Positions 1 through 9,535 of a stretch of 64,000 bases of DNA are shown piece after piece. Within the stretch, counting starts at the first letter, position 1. Every line of letters begins with the position of its first letter. Under the pieces are notes generated by a model. The model was given only the letters and a program-made list of their open reading frames with translations. It searched no databases and was not told where the DNA came from. Both the position numbers and the translations under genes were made by a program. The stretch is from Mariniphaga sp. (GTDB taxonomy: Bacteria; Bacteroidota; Bacteroidia; Bacteroidales; Prolixibacteraceae): assembly GCA_024636975.1 (NCBI GenBank), contig JAGXGA010000017.1, forward strand, positions 124,001-188,000, read 5' to 3'.

Positions 1-1056
1 TCGCAGCAATCCTGCCGATTCCATCACGCCTCCGAAAACCATTGCAGATAAAATCAGCCATACCGTATTAAGCATTCCGCTCATGCCGTAGGTGCTGAGC
101 AACTCATTCACTTTTACATCGGAGGTGGTTAATGAAATGTCGCCATACATTGCCTGAATCACAGAAACATAAGAAGCTTTTAAATAGTTTCCGGATATAC
201 CTGCAACTGCTTCTATTATTTCAGGTTGAAAAATTACTGCAAAAATACCTCCGAGTAATGTTCCTGCCAGCAGCGATGGAAGGGGAGGGACTTTCATTAT
301 GATGATTGTTAACAGGATGGCAGGCACAAGAAACAGCAAAGGACTTGTATTAAAGGTGCCACCAATAGCTGTTTTTACTGATGCCACATTGTCGAATGCA
401 CTGGCATAATCAGAGGAAAAACCTATTCCAAGGAAAATGAAAAGGGTTATGGTCATTGAGGGCACAGTTGTGTAAAACATGTACTGGATGTGAGTGAACA
501 AATCGGTACCTGCCATTGCCGGGGCCAGATTAGTTGTGTCGCTTAACGGAGAAATTTTGTCGCCAAAATAGGCTCCGCTTATAATAGCGCCTGCAACTAC
601 CGCCTCATTCATCCCCAATGCCTTACCAATGCCCAGGAGGGCAATGCCTATGGTGGCTATTGTAGACCAGGAACTTCCGGTTGCAACACTCACAATTGCA
701 CTTACAACTACCGCCGTAAACAGAAACATTTTGGGGCTGATAATATCCAGACCGTAGTATATCATTACCGGCACCACTCCGCTTAACATCCAGGTGCCTG
801 CAAGCGAACCAATTAACAGAAGGATTAATATGGAAGGCATGGCTGAACTGATGGTGCTTACAATCCTTTCCCGGATGGAAGCCCATTTAATTCCAAGCCT
901 CCAGGCTATGATTCCGGCTAATGAAGCAGAGAGCATGAGGGCGATCTGATTGGCGCCTGATAGCGTGTCATCAAACAGAAATACATTGGCTGTAAGCAGC
1001 CCAATTAGTAACATTACAGGTATCAGTGCGGTAAATAAACCGGCTTCTCTTTTCAT
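1..1056 (-). CDS. NhaC-family Na+/H+ antiporter (C-terminus beyond window)
   Basis: Reading the reverse strand from ATG at 1056 gives 352 codons with no stop before the window edge, so the C-terminus is missing. The protein is very hydrophobic, with about nine membrane segments. It contains NhaC-type patches: a GSSWSTIATIGIALLGIG stretch near residues 135-152 and GAYFGDKISPLSDTTNLAP near residues 166-185, which match the conserved ion-translocation region of NhaC antiporters. The expected role is exchange of sodium for protons across the inner membrane. The family is usually 450-500 residues, so roughly a quarter is outside the window. It is divergent from the next gene, with 186 bp between them. 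An organic-acid/amine antiporter of the same superfamily is possible. Confidence 0.85.
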   Translation of the reverse strand, partial: MKREAGLFTALIPVMLLIGLLTANVFLFDDTLSGANQIALMLSASLAGIIAWRLGIKWASIRERIVSTISSAMPSILILLLIGSLAGTWMLSGVVPVMIYYGLDIISPKMFLFTAVVVSAIVSVATGSSWSTIATIGIALLGIGKALGMNEAVVAGAIISGAYFGDKISPLSDTTNLAPAMAGTDLFTHIQYMFYTTVPSMTITLFIFLGIGFSSDYASAFDNVASVKTAIGGTFNTSPLLFLVPAILLTIIIMKVPPLPSLLAGTLLGGIFAVIFQPEIIEAVAGISGNYLKASYVSVIQAMYGDISLTTSDVKVNELLSTYGMSGMLNTVWLILSAMVFGGVMESAGLLR

Positions 1057-1242
1057 TCGGAATTTCTTGTTCTTTTAAACCGGCAAACTAATACTTTTAT
1101 GTTTAAAAACCTTACTGATGGTGCTGTTAATTGCAAAACAATTCAAAATATTGATGTTGATTTTAATTCCCTTTTAGTACAATCCCAACATTTTATCGAT
1201 ATTTGATATACAGGATAATTAATTGTTCTTATTTTCGTTTTT

Positions 1243-4200
1243 ATGAATCAAAGACTAACAATGAAGGGATTATTCCTTACTCTTATCTTTCTGCTTTATG
1301 GGATTGCTTCTGAAACGCTGGCTCAAAGAAGCAATGGCCTTACCATAGAAGGTGCTGTTACTGTTGAACAGGGTTCTGTTGATGGAGCAGTTATTCAAAT
1401 GTACCGTAACGGGCAGCGGATGGGTGATTATGGCATCGGAACCAATGGCCGGTATAAGGTGGAGCTGAATTACAACAATGATTTTGTGCTGATCTTTTCC
1501 CGTAAAGATAATTTTCCCCAAAAAATAGAGGTTGATACACATGTCCCCCGGGAAGTGCTTCAGTCAGATCCGCTTTTCCCACCATTTCCGGTTGACATAA
1601 AATTATTCACAGAAATTCCCCAAATCGACAAAACCTTTTCAGAAAATACGGTTCAGAAAATATATTACAGTAAAAATGTTGATAATTTCATTTCGGATCT
1701 TTTTTACAATGAAGCCCAGATTAAAAAGCTTATTGATCAGGCAATTTTACAATCACAACAACTTGGTAAAGAGGCAGATTATCTTGCAGGACTTACCAGG
1801 GCTGAACTGGCTGAACTCAGGAAAGAATACGATAAATTTATAAAAGAAGCTGAGAATGAATACAACAGGGAAGAGTTTCTTTCAGCCCTTGATGGATATA
1901 AAGCGGCTAATAAAATATTCCCAAAGGAACAGTATCCTAAAGACCGCATAGCTGAAATAAACGATCTATTGGGTTTGTTAATGGTAGCGGAAGAAATGGA
2001 AAAGGCTTTAGCCGACCGGTTACAGGAGCTTATTTCCAGGGGTGATTTAATGTTCGAACAAAAAAATTATGAGGAGGCAAGGTCTTCATACCAGAGAGCC
2101 CTCTCGGTCGACTCAGGCAATAACCATGCGCAGTCGCGTTTGAATGAAATAAAGGGAATTATCGACAACCAGCTAACCGGCAAGGAATATAATGCCTTAA
2201 TTGTGGCTGCAGACAATTCGTTTGATGAGTTGCTGTACGCTGAAGCACGGAACATTTATACCAAAGCGCTGGAATTAAAAAGTGGTGAAAGCTACCCGCA
2301 GCAGAGGATCAGGGAGGTTGATGAAATATTGAAACAACAGGCTTCGAATGCCGAAAAACTTGAAGGGTACAAAGAATCAATATTTCAGGCTGAATTGAAT
2401 TTCGAAAAACAGTTTTACGACAAGGCAATTTCATTTTACGAAAATGCTTTGACACATAAACCGGGAGATGAAACTGCCATTAGGAAAATAGATGAAATAA
2501 AGGCATTGATGAGCCGGCTGGCAAATCAAACCTTGTATGATAAACGGATCAAAACCGCAGATAAGGCATTTAAAAAAGAGCAGTATGATGAAGCACTGGT
2601 CGAATATGAAGAAGCTGCAAAGTTGATTCCTTCAGAGCAATATCCTCTTTCGCAAATAAAACAGATTAAAGCAGTATATGCCGAACAGGAACGTCTGGTT
2701 GCTGAAGCAGAAGCTGAGAAAACAAGGCTGGCAGCCGAAGCCGAAGCCGAAGAACAGGCACGGCTGGCAGCTCTGGAGGCTGAAAAAGAGCTACAATACA
2801 ATAAGGCTGTTTCACGAGCCGACAGCTTGTTCATGCTAAAAGAATATGAAACTTCACGAACAGCATATGAGGCAGCACTGCAGTTAAAACCTGGTGAGAG
2901 TCTGCCGGAGGCACGAATCAGTGAAATAGATGATTTGCTGGTGAAAATGGCATCTGTACAGAAGCAATATGAGGCACTTGTTTCCCGTGGAGATGAAGCT
3001 TTCAACAAGGATTCATTTGAAGGAGCAAAAGCAGCCTTCAGCGAAGCAATGCAGATAATGCCTGAGGAAGTCTATCCACAGGAGAAGCTCGCACAGATCG
3101 ATTCCATAGTGGAAGCACGGGAGCGGCTGGTTGCTGAAGCAGAGGCAGAAAAACTCAGGTTGGTTGCTGAGGCGGAAGCAGCCGAGCTTGCCCGGTTGTC
3201 AGCTATAGAGGCGGAGAAAGAGCGGCAGTACAATCAAGCGGTTTCACGTGCCGACAGCCTGTTCCAACTCAATGAATATGAAAGTTCCAAAACAGCATAT
3301 GAGACTACTTTGCAGTTAAAACCTGAAGAGGATATACCGGAACAACGTATTAATGAAATAGTTGAACTGCTAGTTAAGCTTGCTGAAGCACAGTCTGCTT
3401 ATGATGCTGCTGTAGCTCGTGGCAACGAGGCATTAAGTCAGGAATCATTTGAGGTGGACGATAATGCAATTAGACAGGAATCACTCGAAATAGCAAAAGC
3501 AGCATTTAAGGAAGCACAGCAAGCCAAACCTGAAGAGAGTTACCCACAGGAGATGTTGGGTAGGATTGATTCTTTGGAAGCAGCCTGGCAAGCCCGGTTG
3601 TTAGCTTTGGAAGCAGCCGAACAAGCTCGTCTGTCAGCATTGGAAGCAGAAAAAGAAAAGAAGTATAACCAGGCAGTTCACCGTGCCGACAGTCTGTTTG
3701 TCATGAAAGAGTATGAGAATTCACTTGTTGCTTACAGGACAGCCCAGGAGGTAAAACCGGAAGAGAACCTGCCGGAGCAGCGGATAAATGAAATAAATAA
3801 ACTTATTGGGCAGATGGCTGCAGCACAGCAGGCATATGATGCAGCTATTGCAAAGGGTGATGATACATTCAAAAATGAATCCTATGAAGAGGCAAAGGCG
3901 GCCTTTTTGGAAGCACAGAAAGTAAAACCTGAGGAGAATTATCCAAAGGAGATGCTGGCACAGATTGATTCTCTAGTAGTGGTCCGCGAGCAACTGGCTG
4001 CTGAGGCAGAAGCAGAAAGATTACGTTTGGCTGCCGAAGCTGAAGCAGCTGAACTTGCCAGGCTGGCAGCAATAGAGGCTGAAAAGGAGCAACAGTTTGC
4101 CCGGGCAGTTTCGCGTGCCGATAGTCTGTTTAATCTGAATGAATATGAAAGCTCCCGATCAGCATATCAGATGGCGTTGCAGGTGAATGGAGATGCAGCG

Positions 4201-5238
4201 TATCCTCAGCAACGTATCGATGAAGTGAATACTATACTTGAGGATTTGGAAAGAGCCAGACTGGAGCAGGAGAAAATCGAAACCGAATTTCAGAATGCAG
4301 TCAGTATAGCCGACCAGCAGTTTGATTCCAATGATTACCTACAGGCCAAAGCCGGTTATGAACTGGCAATGGGATTAAAACCAAATGATGCTTATCCGAA
4401 GGACCGTATTGCTGAAATTGACCAACTGTTGCAACAGTTGGAGTTGGATGAAAAATACCAGTCAATAATATTAGCTGCCGATGGAATGTTTCAGGAAGAA
4501 TTATGGTTAGAAGCAAAAACAGAGTATGAAAATGCTTTGAATATAATACCTGATCAAAGTTACCCAAAAGTACAACTGGCTAAAATTGATAACCTGCTTA
4601 AACAACTGGAAAGTAAGGCTCTTGCTGATCAACAGGCAGCGGCTGATATGGAACGCCGCAGGGCAGAAATTGAACGTCGTCAGCAAACGCTCCAGGACCG
4701 GCAGGTTATGAATGATGCGGGGCTTAACCAAATGTACCAGGAATATATTTCGCTGGCTGATGGTTTCTTTGATACCAAAAATTACAATGTTTCAAGAGCA
4801 TGGTATTATAAGGCCTGGGACTTAAAACAGGATGAACTGTATCCGCAGCAACGTATTGATGAGATTAACAGATTGGTCGGCAGCTTACTTTTAAGCCAAC
4901 GCGACCGGGATTACCAGCAATTTGTTGACCTTGCCGATTCAACCTTCCGCGAAAATCAGCTTGCTGTTTCCAGGGGTTGGTACAATCGGGCCCTGACAAT
5001 TAAGCCAAACGAAAGCTATCCGAAGGAACAGCTGCAAGCCATTGCTGATTTAATTGCAGAACGAATGGCCGGCAGATCAGGTGAGCTGTTTAGCAGCCAT
5101 ATTCAAAAAGCAACTGAAGCACTGGAAAAACAGAACTATAACGTGGCCCGCTACTGGTATAAAAAAGCTCTTGAGCTTAGACCGGATGACCAGGAAGCAA
5201 AAGCAAAGTTAGCAGAGATTCAGGATGCAGTAGAATAA
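1243..5238 (+). CDS. Giant exported TPR-like/coiled-coil repeat protein
   Basis: The 1331-residue protein starts with a signal peptide (cleavage probably after ETLAQ). A region resembling a carboxypeptidase-regulatory-like fold follows (about residues 30-130). The rest is a long array of helical hairpins built on motifs such as ADSLFxxxEYExSxxAYxxAL and KPxExYPxxRIxEI, which look like degenerate TPRs. Between about 485 and 950, four Ala/Glu-rich coiled-coil linkers (EAEAEKLRLVAEAEA type) recur every 140-150 residues, so whole blocks have been duplicated. One block near residue 740 has an extra short internal duplication (QESFE/QESLE). The last units (about 1160-1331) are more diverged and Trp/Tyr-rich. 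The function is unknown; a periplasmic scaffold is the best guess. An alternative start is Met7 at 1261, directly at the signal peptide. Confidence 0.85.
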   Translation: MNQRLTMKGLFLTLIFLLYGIASETLAQRSNGLTIEGAVTVEQGSVDGAVIQMYRNGQRMGDYGIGTNGRYKVELNYNNDFVLIFSRKDNFPQKIEVDTHVPREVLQSDPLFPPFPVDIKLFTEIPQIDKTFSENTVQKIYYSKNVDNFISDLFYNEAQIKKLIDQAILQSQQLGKEADYLAGLTRAELAELRKEYDKFIKEAENEYNREEFLSALDGYKAANKIFPKEQYPKDRIAEINDLLGLLMVAEEMEKALADRLQELISRGDLMFEQKNYEEARSSYQRALSVDSGNNHAQSRLNEIKGIIDNQLTGKEYNALIVAADNSFDELLYAEARNIYTKALELKSGESYPQQRIREVDEILKQQASNAEKLEGYKESIFQAELNFEKQFYDKAISFYENALTHKPGDETAIRKIDEIKALMSRLANQTLYDKRIKTADKAFKKEQYDEALVEYEEAAKLIPSEQYPLSQIKQIKAVYAEQERLVAEAEAEKTRLAAEAEAEEQARLAALEAEKELQYNKAVSRADSLFMLKEYETSRTAYEAALQLKPGESLPEARISEIDDLLVKMASVQKQYEALVSRGDEAFNKDSFEGAKAAFSEAMQIMPEEVYPQEKLAQIDSIVEARERLVAEAEAEKLRLVAEAEAAELARLSAIEAEKERQYNQAVSRADSLFQLNEYESSKTAYETTLQLKPEEDIPEQRINEIVELLVKLAEAQSAYDAAVARGNEALSQESFEVDDNAIRQESLEIAKAAFKEAQQAKPEESYPQEMLGRIDSLEAAWQARLLALEAAEQARLSALEAEKEKKYNQAVHRADSLFVMKEYENSLVAYRTAQEVKPEENLPEQRINEINKLIGQMAAAQQAYDAAIAKGDDTFKNESYEEAKAAFLEAQKVKPEENYPKEMLAQIDSLVVVREQLAAEAEAERLRLAAEAEAAELARLAAIEAEKEQQFARAVSRADSLFNLNEYESSRSAYQMALQVNGDAAYPQQRIDEVNTILEDLERARLEQEKIETEFQNAVSIADQQFDSNDYLQAKAGYELAMGLKPNDAYPKDRIAEIDQLLQQLELDEKYQSIILAADGMFQEELWLEAKTEYENALNIIPDQSYPKVQLAKIDNLLKQLESKALADQQAAADMERRRAEIERRQQTLQDRQVMNDAGLNQMYQEYISLADGFFDTKNYNVSRAWYYKAWDLKQDELYPQQRIDEINRLVGSLLLSQRDRDYQQFVDLADSTFRENQLAVSRGWYNRALTIKPNESYPKEQLQAIADLIAERMAGRSGELFSSHIQKATEALEKQNYNVARYWYKKALELRPDDQEAKAKLAEIQDAVE

Positions 5239-5241
5239 AAA

Positions 5242-5259
5242 CTCCTGCCGGGGCAGGAG
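5242..5259. terminator. Bidirectional terminator hairpin between convergent genes
   Basis: A perfect 8-bp stem (CTCCTGCC / GGCAGGAG) with a 2-nt loop sits between the converging stop codons at 5238 and 5285. A-rich sequence lies on the left and a T-containing run on the right, so it could serve both strands. Confidence 0.6.
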
Positions 5260-5284
5260 CTTTACTTTGATTAGTTGCTATTGG

Positions 5285-6250
5285 TTATTCTTCCCACGTA
5301 AAGGCGTTTCTTACCATTTCCAGACTTTTGGGTACCGCAGTCATAGGATCTTCTTCTCCCTCAAACTCTACAGACACGTATCCCCGGTAATTTACCTTTC
5401 TGAATATTTCGGCCACCCTGGGATAATCTATATCGAGGGTATACCATTTGCCGCCGCCAAAGTACGTTTTAGCCTGAATAAGGAAGGTTTTGGGAGCCAT
5501 CATTTCCAGCTGCTCGTACTGACGCTCCAGAAAGTTGCCGGTATCTGAGGTAATCTGCAGCCAGGGAGAATCAACTGCATTTACTATGCGCAGAACTCCT
5601 TCGGCAGTACGCCCCAATCCCCAGTGGTTTTCGAGCCCCAATACCACACCACATTTCTTTGCAACAGGAATGCATTGTTCAATGGCATCAATTACCCATT
5701 TAAAACCTTCATCATCGGTGTATCCTTCCAGAACAGGCTCAATTCCTTTATTCGCCATCAGTTCGTCGAAGGAACCACTGGTTCCCCAACGACCTGTATT
5801 CAGACGCATGGTAGGGATACCCAATTGATAAGCCAGCTCTATCTGATGAATGGTCTTGTCGATTTCCGACTGACGCTTTTCCTTGTCAGGGAAGACAAAC
5901 CCCTGATGGGTGGAAAAGCCCATGATGTCAAGCCCGGCATGAAAAGCTTGTCTTTTGAGTTTTTGCAGGTAACTGTTTTCTTCCGACTGCATTTGGACAA
6001 GTAAAAATTCGATGCCATCAAAACCCATTTCAGCAGCTTTTTCGATGCAGTCCTCTATTGGTGCATTTTCTTTTGGTCCGTTGAACTGCCAGAATGAATA
6101 GGTTGAAACACCTATTGGATTTCTGCGGATTTGTTTCTTTTGGGTACCTGTATTTGCCTGTGGGGCAGAACATGAAACTGCTAAACCTGCCCCCGCTGCT
6201 GCAAGTGTTGAGTTACGGATAAAGTTCCGTCGGTTGAACTTATTTTTCAT
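5285..6250 (-). CDS. Exported sugar phosphate isomerase/epimerase-like protein
   Basis: This 321-residue protein belongs to the xylose isomerase-like TIM-barrel (AP endonuclease 2) superfamily. The N-terminus (KNKFNRRNFIRNSTLAAAGA) has a twin-arginine-like motif followed by LAVSC, so it is probably Tat-exported and possibly lipid-anchored. Barrel features include GFDGIEFLLVQ near residue 75, the Glu-containing VVLGLENHWGLGRT near 205, LQITSDTGNFLE near 233 and the terminal YVSVEFEGEEDP near 295. These provide the usual Glu/Asp/His/Glu metal ligands. Bacteroidota carry many such exported proteins in carbohydrate-utilisation contexts, and the substrate cannot be told from sequence. It converges with the preceding giant gene across a shared terminator, and the unknown gene upstream ends 46 bp before its start. 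Confidence 0.85.
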   Translation of the reverse strand: MKNKFNRRNFIRNSTLAAAGAGLAVSCSAPQANTGTQKKQIRRNPIGVSTYSFWQFNGPKENAPIEDCIEKAAEMGFDGIEFLLVQMQSEENSYLQKLKRQAFHAGLDIMGFSTHQGFVFPDKEKRQSEIDKTIHQIELAYQLGIPTMRLNTGRWGTSGSFDELMANKGIEPVLEGYTDDEGFKWVIDAIEQCIPVAKKCGVVLGLENHWGLGRTAEGVLRIVNAVDSPWLQITSDTGNFLERQYEQLEMMAPKTFLIQAKTYFGGGKWYTLDIDYPRVAEIFRKVNYRGYVSVEFEGEEDPMTAVPKSLEMVRNAFTWEE

Positions 6251-6296
6251 TTTTTGTTGGTTATAATTCTGATTAGAAAGCTAATTTAGATAATTT

Positions 6297-7031
6297 TCAG
6301 TGAATCCCCTGCAGGTAGTGTTCTTTTGATGTGGTTTTTATCCGTTTAAACATTTCTTCTTTAATGGACTTCAGAAGCTCAAGATTTAAATGGCCTGAAT
6401 AAATCCGGACAATATCCACTACTGTTCCTTTAATTATTATGCCTCCAAATGCAGCATCAAATAAGGAATGGGAAGTGTTGTTTCTGACATCCTGGATCAA
6501 AGCTTCAAATTCTTGAAATTTAGGGTTATATGGAATTGCAAAATATCCTTCGTTCGGCTCATCCAGATCCAGGAAATATCCATCACCTGCAACCTGAAGT
6601 GAAAAGCATTTATTCACTTTAATAACGGGTTCGCTTTCGGGAATGTTCCGTTTAACAAAGTCAACTCCTTGTTTTTTATAACATTCCTGTAAAATTTTTA
6701 AATGCTGGTAATCCGGGAAATTACGGATTCGAATGGCAGGCAATTTATGTTGGGCAGAATATATAACAGCGCTGGCAGCATTTACTTTGTTCTTTGCACA
6801 AATGTCGATGTTTTGGGTAAATCGCAGAGCTTCCTCCAGACTGTATTCCATTTCGGTAAATAAGAAGAGTGAATTGGGCTCAGGCTTATTAGGTACTTGC
6901 CCGTAATAATTGGAATAGGGCTGATCGGCTTCTGCTATAGTGGTATTTTCCAGTTTATTTCCTGTTAAATACACCAGTGATTCTTTCTTTGTAATAGAAC
7001 CACAAATTTTAAGTGTTTTCCCGGTTTTCAT
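6297..7031 (-). CDS. Uncharacterised cytoplasmic protein
   Basis: The 244-residue protein has no signal peptide, no membrane segment and no motif I recognise. It reads as a normal globular protein: balanced charge, several alternating hydrophobic strands (KLPAIRIRNFP, GGIIIKGTVVDIVRIYSG) and a basic C-terminal helix (EEMFKRIKTTSKEHYLQ). It lies upstream of the isomerase-like gene on the same strand, with 46 bp between them, so the two may be co-transcribed. I cannot assign a function. Confidence 0.7.
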   Translation of the reverse strand: MKTGKTLKICGSITKKESLVYLTGNKLENTTIAEADQPYSNYYGQVPNKPEPNSLFLFTEMEYSLEEALRFTQNIDICAKNKVNAASAVIYSAQHKLPAIRIRNFPDYQHLKILQECYKKQGVDFVKRNIPESEPVIKVNKCFSLQVAGDGYFLDLDEPNEGYFAIPYNPKFQEFEALIQDVRNNTSHSLFDAAFGGIIIKGTVVDIVRIYSGHLNLELLKSIKEEMFKRIKTTSKEHYLQGIH

Positions 7032-7308
7032 TTGATTATTCTTTGAATTTTGATTTTTTATTTACTACACTGAAATACTAAGACAGTTTTACACACAAGC
7101 TCATTTAAGTTTACTTAATGCATTTGAAAATGTTACGTGAAAAGTTCTTTTTCACAGGTAAAATATATTTTTGAGGTACAATGGAAAAGAATCATCTAAA
7201 GTCATTCCTGCGATTACAGTTTTTTAGATTAGAAAAGAAATAGTAATATTAACCCACGGTTTAATAAATGGGACCGGAAAGCAATTCATAAATAAAATAT
7301 CTTTTAAA

Positions 7309-8994
7309 ATGACAGTAACTAAAAAACAATACTTCATTGCATTTTTACTGTTTTTTGTGGTTGGTATCACCCGGGCACAAAACGAAATGGATAAGGGGTT
7401 GGAGGCAATTACCGAATCTGCTGTTAAAGGGCAACTTGAATTTCTGGCTTCCGACTGGACAGAGGGTAGGGCAGTAGGAACTAAAGGGGCTTATCTGGCA
7501 GCCGATTACATTGCTTCAATGTTTAAAGTGTACGGCATTGAACCATGTGGTGATGCAGAACGAAAGATACCTACACGTACGCAACGAATGGCAGGCATGG
7601 AATCAAGCGAGAATACTACCTATTTTCAGAACTTCAGCCTGCTGGAGTATTCCCCGGGAGAGGTCCAGAATTTATCAGTGATTACCCAGAGCCCCGGTCG
7701 CGAAAGTGCAGCCGACTTCAACTTCAGGTCCGATTTCAATGTCAATCCCGGAACTGTTGGCCGCTCAGGCAAGGCTGCTTTGGTTTTTGCCGGCTATGGG
7801 TTCGCTGATGACAAAGAAGGTTACAACGATTTAAAGCAGGTGGATGTGAACGGCAAAATAGCCGTCGTTCTTGCCGGCTTTCCCGGACATAAAGATCCGT
7901 CCTCAGAAGCTCATAAGAAATTTGCACCGGTAGGCAGGTATGCACAATATTACCTTGAGCGGAATAAAGCTGAACGCCTGGCCAAAGCAGGTGCTGTGGC
8001 GGTTATTTTGGTAAATACTGATAATGATCCGACCCTTTCATGGGCACAGAATGCAATTTATCCGGTTAAAGGTGATTTCTTTGAAGCAGATGAACCGTTC
8101 CCAACATACTACGATACACGGATGACCTTGCCAGGTGATACGCTTGCTTCCGATGTCCCGGTATTCGCAATATCTTCTAGGGTGGCGGGAGAAATCTTTT
8201 CGGGTACCGGCATTAATATTGAAGCTTTTGAAGCAACAGTAGCCGAAAAAATGAAAGCTGCCTCCAAGGCACTGCCCGGAAAAGTGGCTTCCTATAAAAC
8301 CACAGTGGATTCCAAAATAGTGAAGGCGCGTAATGTATTGGGAATGATTGAAGGCGAAAAGACAGACGAATATATTGTTGTGGGAGGGCATTACGACCAT
8401 GTAGGCAAATGGAATGGCTGGATATGGAACGGTGCCGACGATAATGCTTCAGGTTCAGTGGGGGTAATGACAATTGCCAAAGCATTTAAAGCTACCGGGA
8501 AAAAACCAGAAAAAACAGTAATCTTTGCAGTATGGACAGGCGAAGAGAAAGGTTTGTGGGGCTCGCGTTACTTTGTTCGCGAGGCAATGAGAAAAGATAT
8601 GAACATTACCTTAAACCTCAATTACGATATGATTGCCCGCGATTCGGACAACGATACGCAAAAAAACAAGGCTTCGATGGTATATACCAGGGCCAATGCA
8701 GGCATTGAGGAAATTACCAGAAAGCACATCGAACAGTATAACATCAACCTTGATTTGAACTACCGGCCTTCGGACAGACCTTCGGGTGGAAGCGACCATG
8801 CGCCGTTTGCACAGCAGGGAATTCCAATTTTTTATTTTATGGCAGCCATGCATCCCGATTACCACCTGCCTTCCGACGAGCTGGATAAGATTAACTGGGA
8901 GAAGATGGTAAACATTATCAAAATCGGTTTTTTGAATACCTGGAGCTTTGCCAACAGCGATGAACATCTTTTAACTGAAGAAAGTAAACGGTGA
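7309..8994 (+). CDS. Exported M28-family zinc aminopeptidase with PA domain
   Basis: The protein (561 residues) begins with a signal peptide ending near TRAQ. Residues about 130-250 form a protease-associated (PA) insert (KAALVFAGYGF, GKIAVVLAGFPG, GAVAVILVN). The M28 catalytic domain follows. Zinc ligands and catalytic residues are visible: His361 and Asp363 in GGHYDHVG, Asp377 in GADDNASGS, Glu412-Glu413 in WTGEEKGLWGSRYF, Asp in NLNYDMIARD, and the final His in GGSDHAPF. All elements expected of a di-zinc aminopeptidase are intact. It should trim peptides in the periplasm or outside the cell. The gene stands alone, with 277 bp of AT-rich sequence before it and repeat-rich sequence after it. 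Confidence 0.93.
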   Translation: MTVTKKQYFIAFLLFFVVGITRAQNEMDKGLEAITESAVKGQLEFLASDWTEGRAVGTKGAYLAADYIASMFKVYGIEPCGDAERKIPTRTQRMAGMESSENTTYFQNFSLLEYSPGEVQNLSVITQSPGRESAADFNFRSDFNVNPGTVGRSGKAALVFAGYGFADDKEGYNDLKQVDVNGKIAVVLAGFPGHKDPSSEAHKKFAPVGRYAQYYLERNKAERLAKAGAVAVILVNTDNDPTLSWAQNAIYPVKGDFFEADEPFPTYYDTRMTLPGDTLASDVPVFAISSRVAGEIFSGTGINIEAFEATVAEKMKAASKALPGKVASYKTTVDSKIVKARNVLGMIEGEKTDEYIVVGGHYDHVGKWNGWIWNGADDNASGSVGVMTIAKAFKATGKKPEKTVIFAVWTGEEKGLWGSRYFVREAMRKDMNITLNLNYDMIARDSDNDTQKNKASMVYTRANAGIEEITRKHIEQYNINLDLNYRPSDRPSGGSDHAPFAQQGIPIFYFMAAMHPDYHLPSDELDKINWEKMVNIIKIGFLNTWSFANSDEHLLTEESKR

Positions 8995-9535
8995 ACGGTA
9001 AACGGTGAACAGTCAACAGTGCCCAGCCCTTTATTGAGTACAACAGTGTCTTAAAAAATACAAAAAATATTCATAGAAAGCAGGTCTTCTGCATACCTGT
9101 AGCTTTAAACAGAGCACCGGGCCCACGGGAGTCGGATTTTCCAAATCCGACATTCATCTTTTCTCGTTATCTGATAATACTCCTTTTATTTATCAGTAAA
9201 CGGTAACGAAAAACAATAAACATAGGGGCTGACGAATATTAAACTACCGGTCTGGTTGTTGGTGCCGCGCATTTGGGGGGAGTTGTGAAAATAGTAACAA
9301 GGCCCTGTGCACATTGCCCTGGAGCCCTATGCCCTTCCCCCGCAGGCTTTTTTTTTTCAGTATAAAACTTAAATTTAATTTTATTGTTCCGTTATTTGGA
9401 GTGCCTTTTAATGACTATACATTGGGAGGTCAGCCATGAGAGAGAATGAAAACGTTTAACGGCCATATTGTTACGGTTTCCTGGCTTGTTCAGGAACCCG
9501 GAATCATTGGTGCCTTATACAACACCAAAGAGTTT
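8995..9535. other. Gene-poor spacer with tandem short repeats and one palindromic element
   Basis: The stretch begins with direct repeats of the GGTGAACGGTAAACGGTGAACAG kind immediately after the peptidase stop. It then holds one copy of the dispersed palindrome (9131-9151, listed separately) and a G/C-biased stretch ending in a run of nine or more T (about 9349-9357). The first ATG of the following open frame is at 9446, but the true start is judged to be 9536. I see no RNA gene or convincing ORF. Confidence 0.6.
9131..9151 (-). repeat. Dispersed intergenic palindromic element, copy A (partial)
   Basis: A perfect 9-3-9 inverted repeat, GTCGGATTT-TCC-AAATCCGAC, is preceded by GGGCCCACGGGA. 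On the reverse strand it matches the first module of copies C and E (palindrome followed by TCCCGTGGGCC). Only this module is present here. Confidence 0.75.

Noticed and set aside
2526-3008. 160-codon Ser/Ala-rich reverse frame inside the giant repeat gene
   Set aside because: It is the antisense of Ala/Glu-rich coding repeats, which naturally lack stops on the opposite strand.
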